From: an uncultured Rhizobium sp.
GTDB taxonomy: Bacteria; Pseudomonadota; Alphaproteobacteria; Rhizobiales; Rhizobiaceae
NCBI GenBank assembly: GCA_945952045.1
Contig: CAMFHE010000021.1
Location: 34,358-98,357, forward strand
Length of the DNA: 64,000 bases
Direction of reading: 5' to 3'
Numbering within the stretch: position 1 is the first letter of the stretch; each line of letters starts with the position of its first letter. Below are positions 1-7,159 of the stretch, piece by piece. A program made the position numbers and the translations under genes. Under the pieces are notes generated by a model that did no database searches, was not told the DNA's origin, and worked only from the letters and a program-made list of their open reading frames with translations.

Positions 1-603
1 GCGCTTGCCGAAAGCATCGGTCTTGGCGCGCAGTTGCTGTCGCGTTATCCGCATCAATTGAGCGGCGGGCAGGCGCGGCGCGTGGCGCTGGTGCGCGCGC
101 TTGCCGCCGAACCGTCGATCATCGTCGCCGACGAGCCGACCGCGGGTCTCGACATTTCCATCCAGGGCGAGCTTCTCAACCTGCTGCGGTCGCTGCGCGA
201 CCGTCTCGGCCTCAGCTACCTGCTCATTTCCCACAATCTCAATGTCATCGGCCGCGTTACCGATCGCGTCGCGGTGATGTATCTCGGCCAGATCGTCGAG
301 AGCGGACCGACCGCCGCCTTGTTTCGCTATCCGGCCCATCCCTATACGCGAGCGCTGCTGTCCGCCAATCTGACGCTCGATCCGTCGCGGCAAAGCCAGC
401 GCATCGTGCTCTCAGGCGAGTTGCCAAGCCCCAGCAATCCGCCATCCGGCTGTCGGTTCCACAAGCGCTGCCCGCTGGCGCAGCCGCGTTGCGCAAGCGA
501 CATCCCCGCTCTTCGCGCAGGCGAGGCCGGCCGCAGCGTCGCCTGCCATTTCCCGCTGACGGCTGAGCCGGTCGTCAGCGGTCCTCAGGCGATCGCGGGA
601 TAA
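1..603 (+). CDS. Oligopeptide/dipeptide ABC transporter ATP-binding protein, 5'-truncated
   Basis: The last 200 codons of an Opp/Dpp-family ATPase. The frame is open to the first base, so the start and Walker A lie upstream of the window. The ABC signature LSGGQ falls at codons 20-24, Walker B ([12 protein letters not shown]) near codons 40-51, and the H-loop (LLISHN) near codons 74-79. The tail has the oligopeptide/dipeptide C-terminal extension, with PYTRALL and the cysteine pattern CRFHKRCP, which is typical of DppD/DppF and OppD/OppF. It would energise uptake of peptides, nickel or a similar solute at the inner membrane. The substrate cannot be read from this fragment. Its last 19 bases overlap the convergent gene that follows. 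Confidence 0.93.
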   Translation, partial: ALAESIGLGAQLLSRYPHQLSGGQARRVALVRALAAEPSIIVADEPTAGLDISIQGELLNLLRSLRDRLGLSYLLISHNLNVIGRVTDRVAVMYLGQIVESGPTAALFRYPAHPYTRALLSANLTLDPSRQSQRIVLSGELPSPSNPPSGCRFHKRCPLAQPRCASDIPALRAGEAGRSVACHFPLTAEPVVSGPQAIAG

Positions 604-1391
604 CCATGGTGAACCGCAATCCGGTCGAACTCCGCCAGCATCTCGTAATCGGCATCGCCGAGCAGGCTGATGCCGCGCAGGGAAAGCGTATCGCAGGTCT
701 CGGCAAGCGCGGGATCGGCGATGGTTTCGGCCAGCGCGCGGCGCAGAATGACGAGGTCCTTGGCGGGCGTCGTCGCAGCGGTGATGAAGGGCAGGCCCGG
801 TCCCCTGACGGTTTCGGCCAGAATGCGCAGGCCGGCGACCCGTTCGGGATCGAAGCGCAGCGTGTTGCCGAAGGTCACGCAATCGATGGCCGCGACATCC
901 GCCGCGCCGGAAGAAACCGCGTCGATGCTGGCGCGGTGCCCGCCGGTCTCGATGACGGAGGAGAAGAAGCGTCCATCGACGGCATGCGGCGCGATGCTGT
1001 GGCGCAGGAGATTATAGCCGGAATTGCTGCCCGGTTCGTTGATCGCCGCGCGCGCCCCGCGCAGCTGAGCGATCGATTGCACCGGCGAGCCGGCATTGAC
1101 GATGATGAAGCTGCATTTCAGCGGCCCCTCGCAACCTGGCAGGTCATAAACCGGCGACGCAACCAGCTGCACCTTGCCGCGCAGATGCCGGACGTAAGGA
1201 TAGCCGCAGGTCTGGCCGAACAGCAGATCGGGGCGCAGCCATGCCTCGTCGTAACGGACATCGTCATCGAGAGCGTCCGGCGCATCCAGCCCGTAATCGC
1301 GGAGGCGGCGCCCCAGCGCCTCCCAGAGCTGCCGCGTCGCATGCGCGACCGGCGGCGGGCTGACATACATGGCGAGGCTGGCAATCGGCAT
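585..1391 (-). CDS. PhnD-fold phosphate/phosphonate-type binding protein without signal peptide
   Basis: Predicted 268 aa. The start is ATG at 1391, preceded by a good ribosome site (GGAGG, 7 nt upstream); an upstream in-frame ATG at 1430 lacks one and would fall inside the palindrome. The protein resembles the PhnD/phosphite-type periplasmic binding fold: [13 protein letters not shown], then a conserved middle with [11 protein letters not shown] and AAIDCVTFG. Unlike a transport receptor it begins directly with [14 protein letters not shown] and shows no hydrophobic signal peptide. It may therefore act in the cytoplasm as a sensor or auxiliary protein. It is divergent from the flavoprotein/ferredoxin pair at 1476-3406, and no permease lies beside it. 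Function unknown. Confidence 0.82.
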   Translation of the reverse strand: MPIASLAMYVSPPPVAHATRQLWEALGRRLRDYGLDAPDALDDDVRYDEAWLRPDLLFGQTCGYPYVRHLRGKVQLVASPVYDLPGCEGPLKCSFIIVNAGSPVQSIAQLRGARAAINEPGSNSGYNLLRHSIAPHAVDGRFFSSVIETGGHRASIDAVSSGAADVAAIDCVTFGNTLRFDPERVAGLRILAETVRGPGLPFITAATTPAKDLVILRRALAETIADPALAETCDTLSLRGISLLGDADYEMLAEFDRIAVHHGYPAIA

Positions 1392-1417
1392 CGGGAAACC
1401 TCCGGAAAGACAAGGCA

Positions 1418-1442
1418 AAAATCTATGCAATACATAGATTTT
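1418..1442. promoter_or_regulatory. 25-bp inverted repeat, likely operator of the divergent promoter
   Basis: Perfect 10-bp arms AAAATCTATG and CATAGATTTT are separated by CAATA. The site sits between the start codons at 1391 (minus) and 1476 (plus). Its symmetry and position suit a dimeric repressor or activator controlling both genes. No regulator gene is adjacent, so the binding protein is unknown. Confidence 0.6.
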
Positions 1443-1475
1443 AATCGCAACGGGATTTCGTTGAAAGGATAGATC

Positions 1476-3086
1476 ATGCGCCAGCGGTCAAACGATACAA
1501 ACGCCGTTCCGGTCGGCACCACCGAGATCAACTGCGATGTACTGGTCATCGGCGGCGGCCCGGCCGGCTGTTGGGCGGCCTTGGAGGCGGTCTCCGGCAA
1601 GGCGCGGGTCGTTCTGGTCGACAAGGGCTATTGCGGCAGCTCCGGCGCGACTGCTTCGGCCGGCACCCAGATCTGGTATGTGCCGCCCGTGCCGGAAGAG
1701 CGCGAAGCCGCCATGGCGAGCCGCGAGGCCATGGGCGGCTATCTCTCCGAGCGCTCATGGATGAAGCCGGTTCTCGACAAGACCTTCGAAAACGTCAACC
1801 GGCTGGCGGATTGGGGCTATCCTTTCCCGGTCGACGACGCCGGCCAACAGCAACGCATTTCCGTGCAAGGACCGGAATATATGCGGCTGTTGCGGCGACG
1901 GGTGAAGAATGCCGGCGTCACCATTCTCGATCATCATCCGGCCACCCATCTGCTGAAGGACGGGAAAACCGTGGTCGGTGCAAGTGGCTTGCGGCGGCAG
2001 GAGGGTGGCGACTGGATCATGCGCGCGGGCGCCGTGGTGCTGGCGACCGGCGGCTGCGCCTTCATGAGCAAGGCGCTCGGTTGCGACGTGCTGACCGGCG
2101 ACGGCTATCTGATGGGCGCGGAAGCGGGGGCGGAACTGTCCGGCATGGAATTTTCCTCCGCCTATGCCATTTCGCCGGCCTTTGCCTCGATCACCAAGAC
2201 CGCGCTCTATCGTTTCGCGCAGTTCTATCGCAGGGATCGCAGTCTGATCGAAGGCGCGGGCTCGGCGCGCGGCCGCTCGATCATCGCCCGGACGCTGCTG
2301 TCGGAACCCGTCCATGCCCGGCTCGACCTTGCCGAGACCGAGGAGGTGAAGACGATCCTGCGTCGCGCCCAGCCGAATTTCTTCGTGCCCTTCGACCGCC
2401 GTGGCATCGATCCGTTCAGCGAATTCTTCGAGGTGAAACTGCGCCTCGAAGGCACGGTGCGCGGCACGGGCGGGCTGGCGCTGACCGGCTTCGATTGCGC
2501 CACCACCGTCCCCGGTCTCTATGCCGCCGGCGACAACGCCACGCGCGAACCCATCTGCGGCGGTTTTACCGGCGGGGGCAGCCACAACGCCGCATGGGCG
2601 ATGGCGACAGGCGCGTTTGCCGGCGCATCGGCGGCCGCCTTCGCGCAAGGCAGAACCGCACCATCAGCACCCGCCCCGCAGAAGCTTTCACCCGCGAAGA
2701 GCCAATGTGCAGTCGATCCGCAAGCAATCGTGAAAGCCGTACAGGCGGAGGTTTTCCCGCTCGACATCAATTATTTCCGGTCCCATGACGGTCTCTCCGC
2801 CGCCTTCGAACGGCTGAATGCCCTATGGGAGACGATCTCCTCGGCAACGACGGAAGACCCCGCCCAGACCTTGCAGCTACGCCAGGCGCAGGCGATGGTC
2901 GCAACCGCCCGGTTCATGTACCGCGCCGCGCTGGCTCGCACCGAAAGCCGTGGCATGCACCGTCGCGACGATTTCCCGAAACAGGACCCGGCCCAGCATC
3001 ACCGCCTGATCGTCAGCGGGCTCGATACGATTTCCGTCAGGCGACAGGCGGTCGATCCGGGCGTCTATCGCGAGGCAGCCGAATAA
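1476..3086 (+). CDS. AprA/fumarate-reductase-like FAD flavoprotein
   Basis: Predicted 536 aa. An N-terminal dinucleotide motif (VLVIGGGPAGCWAALEA, about residues 21-37) and a C-terminal FAD motif (GLYAAGDNATREP, then GGFTGGGSHNAAWA) place it in the FAD_binding_2 family, which includes fumarate reductase/succinate dehydrogenase flavoproteins and adenylylsulfate reductase alpha. Its stop overlaps the start of a two-cluster ferredoxin by one base (TAATG). That pairing mirrors AprA-AprB, so electrons probably pass between the flavin and the ferredoxin. No sulfate-activation gene is present in the window, so dissimilatory APS reduction is unlikely and the substrate is unknown. The start is supported by an AAGGA site 7-8 nt upstream. 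Confidence 0.88.
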   Translation: MRQRSNDTNAVPVGTTEINCDVLVIGGGPAGCWAALEAVSGKARVVLVDKGYCGSSGATASAGTQIWYVPPVPEEREAAMASREAMGGYLSERSWMKPVLDKTFENVNRLADWGYPFPVDDAGQQQRISVQGPEYMRLLRRRVKNAGVTILDHHPATHLLKDGKTVVGASGLRRQEGGDWIMRAGAVVLATGGCAFMSKALGCDVLTGDGYLMGAEAGAELSGMEFSSAYAISPAFASITKTALYRFAQFYRRDRSLIEGAGSARGRSIIARTLLSEPVHARLDLAETEEVKTILRRAQPNFFVPFDRRGIDPFSEFFEVKLRLEGTVRGTGGLALTGFDCATTVPGLYAAGDNATREPICGGFTGGGSHNAAWAMATGAFAGASAAAFAQGRTAPSAPAPQKLSPAKSQCAVDPQAIVKAVQAEVFPLDINYFRSHDGLSAAFERLNALWETISSATTEDPAQTLQLRQAQAMVATARFMYRAALARTESRGMHRRDDFPKQDPAQHHRLIVSGLDTISVRRQAVDPGVYREAAE

Positions 3087-3406
3087 TGATCGAGGTTCTG
3101 GATCGCGACGCCTGCACGGACTGCAATCTCTGCGTCCAGGTTTGCCCCACCAACGTCTTCGAGGCCATGCCGGAAGGACCGCCGCTGATCCTGCGGCAAG
3201 CCTCTTGCCAGACCTGCTTCATGTGCGAAGCCTATTGCCCGGTCGATGCCCTTTATGTCGATCCGGATGCGGAAGCCGTCCACGGACTGACGGTCGAAAG
3301 CATCCGTGCGGCCGATCTGTTCGGCAGCTATCGCAAGGCGATCGGCTGGCACAAGGACACCCGGCACCGCCGCCATATCGACGACCATTTCCGCCTGCCG
3401 CAATGA
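3086..3406 (+). CDS. Ferredoxin-family protein with two 4Fe-4S clusters (AprB-like)
   Basis: Predicted 106 aa. Two cluster motifs are visible: CTDCNLCVQVCP near residues 10-21 and CQTCFMCEAYCP near residues 40-51. Each has three closely spaced cysteines plus a distal CP, the bacterial 2[4Fe-4S] pattern. The ATG overlaps the flavoprotein stop by one base, which points to translational coupling and a physical complex. The C-terminal tail after the second cluster (about 55 residues, rich in His and Arg) resembles the docking tail of AprB-type ferredoxins, though that comparison is from memory. It presumably carries electrons to or from the flavoprotein in the cytoplasm. Confidence 0.9.
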   Translation: MIEVLDRDACTDCNLCVQVCPTNVFEAMPEGPPLILRQASCQTCFMCEAYCPVDALYVDPDAEAVHGLTVESIRAADLFGSYRKAIGWHKDTRHRRHIDDHFRLPQ

Positions 3407-3542
3407 GATCATGCGGCCTTTCGAGCCGGCCGCCGGCTATCGTGCGAGGCGCCGGCATTGCGGCGCCAACGGTCTGAAACCGTTCGGTCTGGTATTGCTG
3501 GCCGCAATCCCGCATGACGCCTCGCCCTGTCAGGACGTTCGC

Positions 3543-4295
3543 TCAGATCTGGACCTGACCTCCATCGACAAACATCTCGATGCCGTTGACGAAGGATGCG
3601 TCGTCCGAGGCCAGGAACAAAACCGCCTTGGCGATCTCTTCCGGTTTGCCAATACGGCCGGCCGGAATAAGGCTGGCGAGGTAAGTCTTCGTATTTTCAG
3701 CCGCCTCACCATGGCCAAACAGCTCATTGAGACCCGCCGTATCGGTAACGCCAGGGCTGATCGCATTGACGCGAATGTGGCGATCCTTGAGATCGAGGAT
3801 CCAGTTGCGCGCGAAGTTGCGGATCGCAGCCTTTGTCGCCGAATAGACGCTGAAAGCGGGCGTGCCGGAAACGCTGGTCGTCGAGGATGTGAGAACGATC
3901 GCCGCACCATCACGCAACAGCGGCAGAGCTTTTTGCACAGTGAATAGCGTGCCCTTCACATTCGTATCGAATGTCCTGTCGTAATGTTCCTCGGAAATTG
4001 CCCCGAGCGGCGCCATCTCGCCGCCGCCGGCATTGGCGAACACGACATCGATATGCGTGTGTTTTTGCTGGACGGCATCATAGAGACGATCGATATCGAC
4101 GAGCTTGCTCATGTCGGCCTGGACGCCGACGACATCGCCGCCGATATCGCTGACAGCCGCATCGAGCGCGTCCTTGCGGCGGCCGGTGATGAAGACGGAA
4201 GCGCCTTCCTTCGAGAAAGCCTTGGCGGTCGCCAGACCGATGCCGCTGGTGCCGCCGGTTACGATAACGACTTTGTTTTCGAATTTCCTGGTCAT
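3543..4295 (-). CDS. SDR family NAD(P)-dependent oxidoreductase
   Basis: Predicted 250 aa, the usual length of a classical short-chain dehydrogenase. The cofactor motif TGGTSGIG is near residues 13-20, NAG near residue 87, and the catalytic Ser/Tyr/Lys sits in LTSSTTSVSGTPAFSVYSAT followed by K. The C-terminal GIEMFVDGGQ closure is typical. The ATG at 4295 has an AAGGA ribosome site 7-8 nt upstream; an in-frame ATG at 4340 has none. It is divergent from a LysR gene that probably regulates it. The substrate cannot be told from sequence; these proteins are often annotated as glucose or 3-oxoacyl-ACP reductases with little basis. Confidence 0.9.
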   Translation of the reverse strand: MTRKFENKVVIVTGGTSGIGLATAKAFSKEGASVFITGRRKDALDAAVSDIGGDVVGVQADMSKLVDIDRLYDAVQQKHTHIDVVFANAGGGEMAPLGAISEEHYDRTFDTNVKGTLFTVQKALPLLRDGAAIVLTSSTTSVSGTPAFSVYSATKAAIRNFARNWILDLKDRHIRVNAISPGVTDTAGLNELFGHGEAAENTKTYLASLIPAGRIGKPEEIAKAVLFLASDDASFVNGIEMFVDGGQVQI

Positions 4296-4381
4296 TGTGC
4301 TTTTCCTTTTGCGACGGCCGATTGCCGTTGAAAACACCATCGCAGCAGAACGCTGCTATCGGTAGTCAGCAAATGTGCTAC

Positions 4382-4407
4382 TCATCGTTCCAAATGGAGA
4401 ACGATGA
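4382..4407. promoter_or_regulatory. Perfect inverted repeat spanning the LysR ribosome site and start
   Basis: Arms TCATCGTTC (4382-4390) and GAACGATGA (4399-4407) are exact reverse complements across an 8-base spacer. The right arm includes the ATG at 4404 and the spacer holds the GGAG ribosome site. This could be an autoregulatory operator, or an RNA hairpin that masks the start of the LysR message. Confidence 0.5.
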
Positions 4408-5303
4408 TGCGGTCCGATCTGAACGATCTTGTGTATTTCGCCGAGGTGGTCACTCATGGCGGCTTTGCAGCTGCCGGCCGCGCGTTGCGCGAGCCAAAGT
4501 CGAAATTAAGCCGACGTGTGGCGGGTCTTGAGACGCGTCTCGGCGTCAGATTGATCGAGCGCTCAAGCCGCCGTTTCAGGGTCACCGATGTCGGGCAATC
4601 CTTCTACGAGCGATGCAGGGCGATGCTGACGGAGGCGGAGCGCGCCGAAGCTCTTGTCGCGGAGGCACAATCGGAACCGCGCGGTCTCATTCGCATGAGC
4701 TGCCCGACGGGTATGGTCGAACCGATTTCCGCCCTCGTGACGGAATTTCTGGCGCGATACCCGAAGATACGCCTGCAGCTCGTGGCGATAGACCGTCCCG
4801 TCGATCTTATCGAAGAGCGCATCGATGTCGCCCTTCGCATCCGCACATCGCTTGACAGTGATGCGTCGTTGACCATGCGATCGATCGGGAATTCGCTGCG
4901 CATTCTCGTCGCCACGCCGCAGATTGCAAACCGCATCGGCACAATCGACGATCTCGCGACCCAGCCGACACTTTCGACCACCGACGACCAGAGTGAGGTC
5001 AGCTGGTTTCTCGAAACCGACAACGGCCGCACGCATACGCTGCGACACGAACCGCGGATCGGATGTTCGGATTTTACTTCGATCAGAACCGCTGCCATTG
5101 CCGGGCTGGGCATCGCTTTATTACCCGATCACACCTGCAGGCAGGCATTGGACCAAGGAAAGCTCGCGCGCGTACTCCCTGAATGGCGTGGCATGAAGGG
5201 GCTGGTCCATCTGGTCTTCACGACACGCCGCGGGCTGCCCCCGGCGGTGCGCAAGCTCATCGATGCCATGGCTGCGGATTTTCCGAAAGACGCCTTGGCC
5301 TGA
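4404..5303 (+). CDS. LysR family transcriptional regulator
   Basis: Predicted 299 aa, the standard LysR length. The N-terminal winged helix-turn-helix (residues about 4-62, with LNDLVYFAEVVTHGGFAAAG and LSRRVAGLETRLGVRLIER) is followed by a substrate-binding domain resembling the DsdA/AaeR-like class often next to dehydrogenases. A GGAG site lies 4-5 nt before the ATG; the second ATG at 4407 is an equally possible start. It is divergent from the SDR at 3543-4295 with a 108-base shared promoter region, so it is the likely regulator of that gene. The inducer is unknown. Confidence 0.93.
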   Translation: MMRSDLNDLVYFAEVVTHGGFAAAGRALREPKSKLSRRVAGLETRLGVRLIERSSRRFRVTDVGQSFYERCRAMLTEAERAEALVAEAQSEPRGLIRMSCPTGMVEPISALVTEFLARYPKIRLQLVAIDRPVDLIEERIDVALRIRTSLDSDASLTMRSIGNSLRILVATPQIANRIGTIDDLATQPTLSTTDDQSEVSWFLETDNGRTHTLRHEPRIGCSDFTSIRTAAIAGLGIALLPDHTCRQALDQGKLARVLPEWRGMKGLVHLVFTTRRGLPPAVRKLIDAMAADFPKDALA

Positions 5304-5341
5304 TCGGCAGGCTTACGGACATTGCCGCCACCGTGTTTCAC

Positions 5342-5368
5342 TGGCGCGCCGCAGATCGCGGCGCGCCA
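5342..5368. terminator. GC-rich hairpin between convergent LysR and LivK-type genes
   Basis: Perfect 11-bp stem: TGGCGCGCCGC pairs with GCGGCGCGCCA around an AGATC loop. It lies between the ends of two convergent genes and could end or protect both transcripts. Neither side has a run of T, so it is not a canonical intrinsic terminator. Confidence 0.5.
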
Positions 5369-5436
5369 TGGATTGGCGTAAAGCTGCCTGGCATGAAGAG
5401 GTTCGACGCTCTTAGACGTCGATGCCTTATTCGTGC

Positions 5437-6552
5437 TTACTTCGCGATCGGTGCGTAAGCGCCATTGCTCCAGCGGTTGATGTCGTAGCTGGCGTCCTTC
5501 AGGTCGCCCTTTTCGTCGAAGGTGACGGTGCCGACGACGGTGTCGATCGGCTGGCCGTTCTTCAAGGCGGCCGCGACCTTGGTCGGATCGTCGGAGCCGG
5601 CGCGTTCGATCCCTTGCGCGAAGGCCTGGATCACGGCGTAGGAAAACAGCGTGAAGCCTTCCGGCTTGAAACCGCCGGCCTTGATCTTCTCGGCGGCTTC
5701 CTTCGCCTCCGGCTTGGCCTGCGGATCGGATGGGAAGACGAACAGCGTGCCTTCGCCGGCCGGGCCGGAGACCTGCCAGAATTCCGGCGAGGCGATGGAA
5801 TCGGGCATGATCAGCTGGAACTTGTAGCCCTGCTCGGCGGCCTGGCGCAGGATCAGGCCGGCTTCGGGATGATAACCGCCGAAATAGACGACGTCGATCT
5901 TGGCGTCCTTCAGCTTGGTCACCAGCGCGTTATAATCCTTCTCGCCGGGATTGATGCTTTCGGCGAGCGCTTCCTTGAGGCCGCTGGCGTTCATGGTCTT
6001 GCGCACCGCATCGGCGACGCCCTGGCCATAGGCCGTCTTGTCATGCAGCACGGCGACCTTCTTGCCGGCATATTGCTTGGCGATCCACGGGCCGATGAAG
6101 GCGCCCTGCGCGTCGTCGCGGGTGTAGAGACGCATGATGTTGGTCCAGCCCTTGGCGGCGGCATCGTCCGTCATGACCGGATTGGAGGAAGCCGGGCTCA
6201 TCATCAGCGTGCCGTTTTCGGCATAGACGGCCGAGGCGGGAATGCTCGAGCCCGAGCAGGCATGGCCGTCGACGAAATTGATGCCGCTCGCGGCAATGCG
6301 GTTGGCGACCGAAACGGCCTGTTTCGGGTCGCACTGGTCGTCTTCGAGCTGCAGCTTGATCTTGCGGCCCATCACGCCGCCCTTGGCGTTGATGGCATCG
6401 GCGGCCGCCTGCGCGCCCTGCCGGAACTGGTCGCCGATGGTGGCGAGCGGGCCGGTCAGCGGGCCGGCCACCGCAAATGTCAGATCTTCTGCGCGTGCGG
6501 CGGACCCTATGAGCAGGCCGATGGCCGTGCTGACGATCAGAATGCGTTTCAT
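5437..6552 (-). CDS. LivK-type ABC transporter substrate-binding protein (orphan)
   Basis: Predicted 371 aa. The start is ATG at 6552 with GGGAG upstream; the frame stays open further but without a ribosome site. A Sec signal peptide is clear (MKRILIVSTAIGLLIGSAARA, cleavage near ARA-ED). The mature protein has the type I branched-chain amino acid receptor fold (Peripla_BP_6), including GPLTGPLATIGDQFRQGA and NPGEKDYNALVTKLKDAKID. It is 67 bases downstream of soxG on the same strand and has no permease or ATPase beside it. It may bind an amino acid or betaine derivative for a transporter encoded elsewhere; its position suggests a link to sarcosine metabolism. Confidence 0.92.
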   Translation of the reverse strand: MKRILIVSTAIGLLIGSAARAEDLTFAVAGPLTGPLATIGDQFRQGAQAAADAINAKGGVMGRKIKLQLEDDQCDPKQAVSVANRIAASGINFVDGHACSGSSIPASAVYAENGTLMMSPASSNPVMTDDAAAKGWTNIMRLYTRDDAQGAFIGPWIAKQYAGKKVAVLHDKTAYGQGVADAVRKTMNASGLKEALAESINPGEKDYNALVTKLKDAKIDVVYFGGYHPEAGLILRQAAEQGYKFQLIMPDSIASPEFWQVSGPAGEGTLFVFPSDPQAKPEAKEAAEKIKAGGFKPEGFTLFSYAVIQAFAQGIERAGSDDPTKVAAALKNGQPIDTVVGTVTFDEKGDLKDASYDINRWSNGAYAPIAK

Positions 6553-6619
6553 TGTCTCACTCCCTTTTTCGTTTTCGCCCGCACCAGCGCGGGCCGCTCT
6601 TTCCAAACCGACTGATACG

Positions 6620-7159
6620 CTAAACGCCCGCTTCTCCCGAAAGCAGGGGCTGGCATTCGAGCCATTCCCAGAGATAAGCGGCAAGCCCCCGCTCGACATG
6701 CACGCGCAGAGCCTGGGGTACTTCATGACAATAGACGGCGCAGGTCACGCCGCCAAACGGCATGACGGCGGACGGGCTGGCCTTGTCCGGATCGACCGTC
6801 ACCGCCCGCGTCAGGAGATCGCGCACAACTTCGCCACGCATCTCCAGAATGCGCTGGCCCGAGCCGACAGTGGTCACGGCATAACCGGCCGCATGCCATC
6901 CATCCGCACATTCGCCCGGCGCGAGGCCGATGACAAGCATCCGGTCGCGAGCAAGGCGCACCGCATAGCGGTCGCCGAAGGCCATGCCGAACCCGCCGAC
7001 ATCGCGGCCGAGATCGTATTGCGCGAGAAACCGGGCGATATCGCCGCTGACAAGGCGTTGTGTCAGGCCGGTGACGGCGCGGATCGTGATGCCCGGCCCG
7101 TCGAGGCGGGCATTTGCCCAGTCCGGTTCCGGCCGCCATGTGCGGGAGAGGTCATGCAT
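6620..7159 (-). CDS. soxG: Sarcosine oxidase subunit gamma
   Basis: Predicted 179 aa, the usual size of the gamma subunit of heterotetrameric sarcosine oxidase. It belongs to the SoxG family, related to the folate-binding GcvT fold, and stabilises the complex that oxidatively demethylates sarcosine to glycine, with 5,10-methylene-tetrahydrofolate and hydrogen peroxide as co-products. Its start overlaps the end of soxA by 8 bases, as usual in soxBDAG operons. Recognition rests on context plus GWHAAGYAVTTVGSGQ and the PFGGVTCAVYCHEVPQA region. It is cytoplasmic. No glyA, folD or purU follows; an orphan LivK-type gene does. Confidence 0.93.
   Translation of the reverse strand: MHDLSRTWRPEPDWANARLDGPGITIRAVTGLTQRLVSGDIARFLAQYDLGRDVGGFGMAFGDRYAVRLARDRMLVIGLAPGECADGWHAAGYAVTTVGSGQRILEMRGEVVRDLLTRAVTVDPDKASPSAVMPFGGVTCAVYCHEVPQALRVHVERGLAAYLWEWLECQPLLSGEAGV

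Noticed and set aside
1476..3406. Dissimilatory adenylylsulfate reductase (aprAB)
   Set aside because: The flavoprotein/ferredoxin layout is similar, but no sat, dsr or qmo-type gene is nearby and I cannot confirm APS-binding residues by eye.
3407..3542. Terminator between the ferredoxin and SDR genes
   Set aside because: Several short GC-rich inverted repeats such as GGCGCC copies and AACGGT/ACCGTT occur, but none has a long stem or a T-run.
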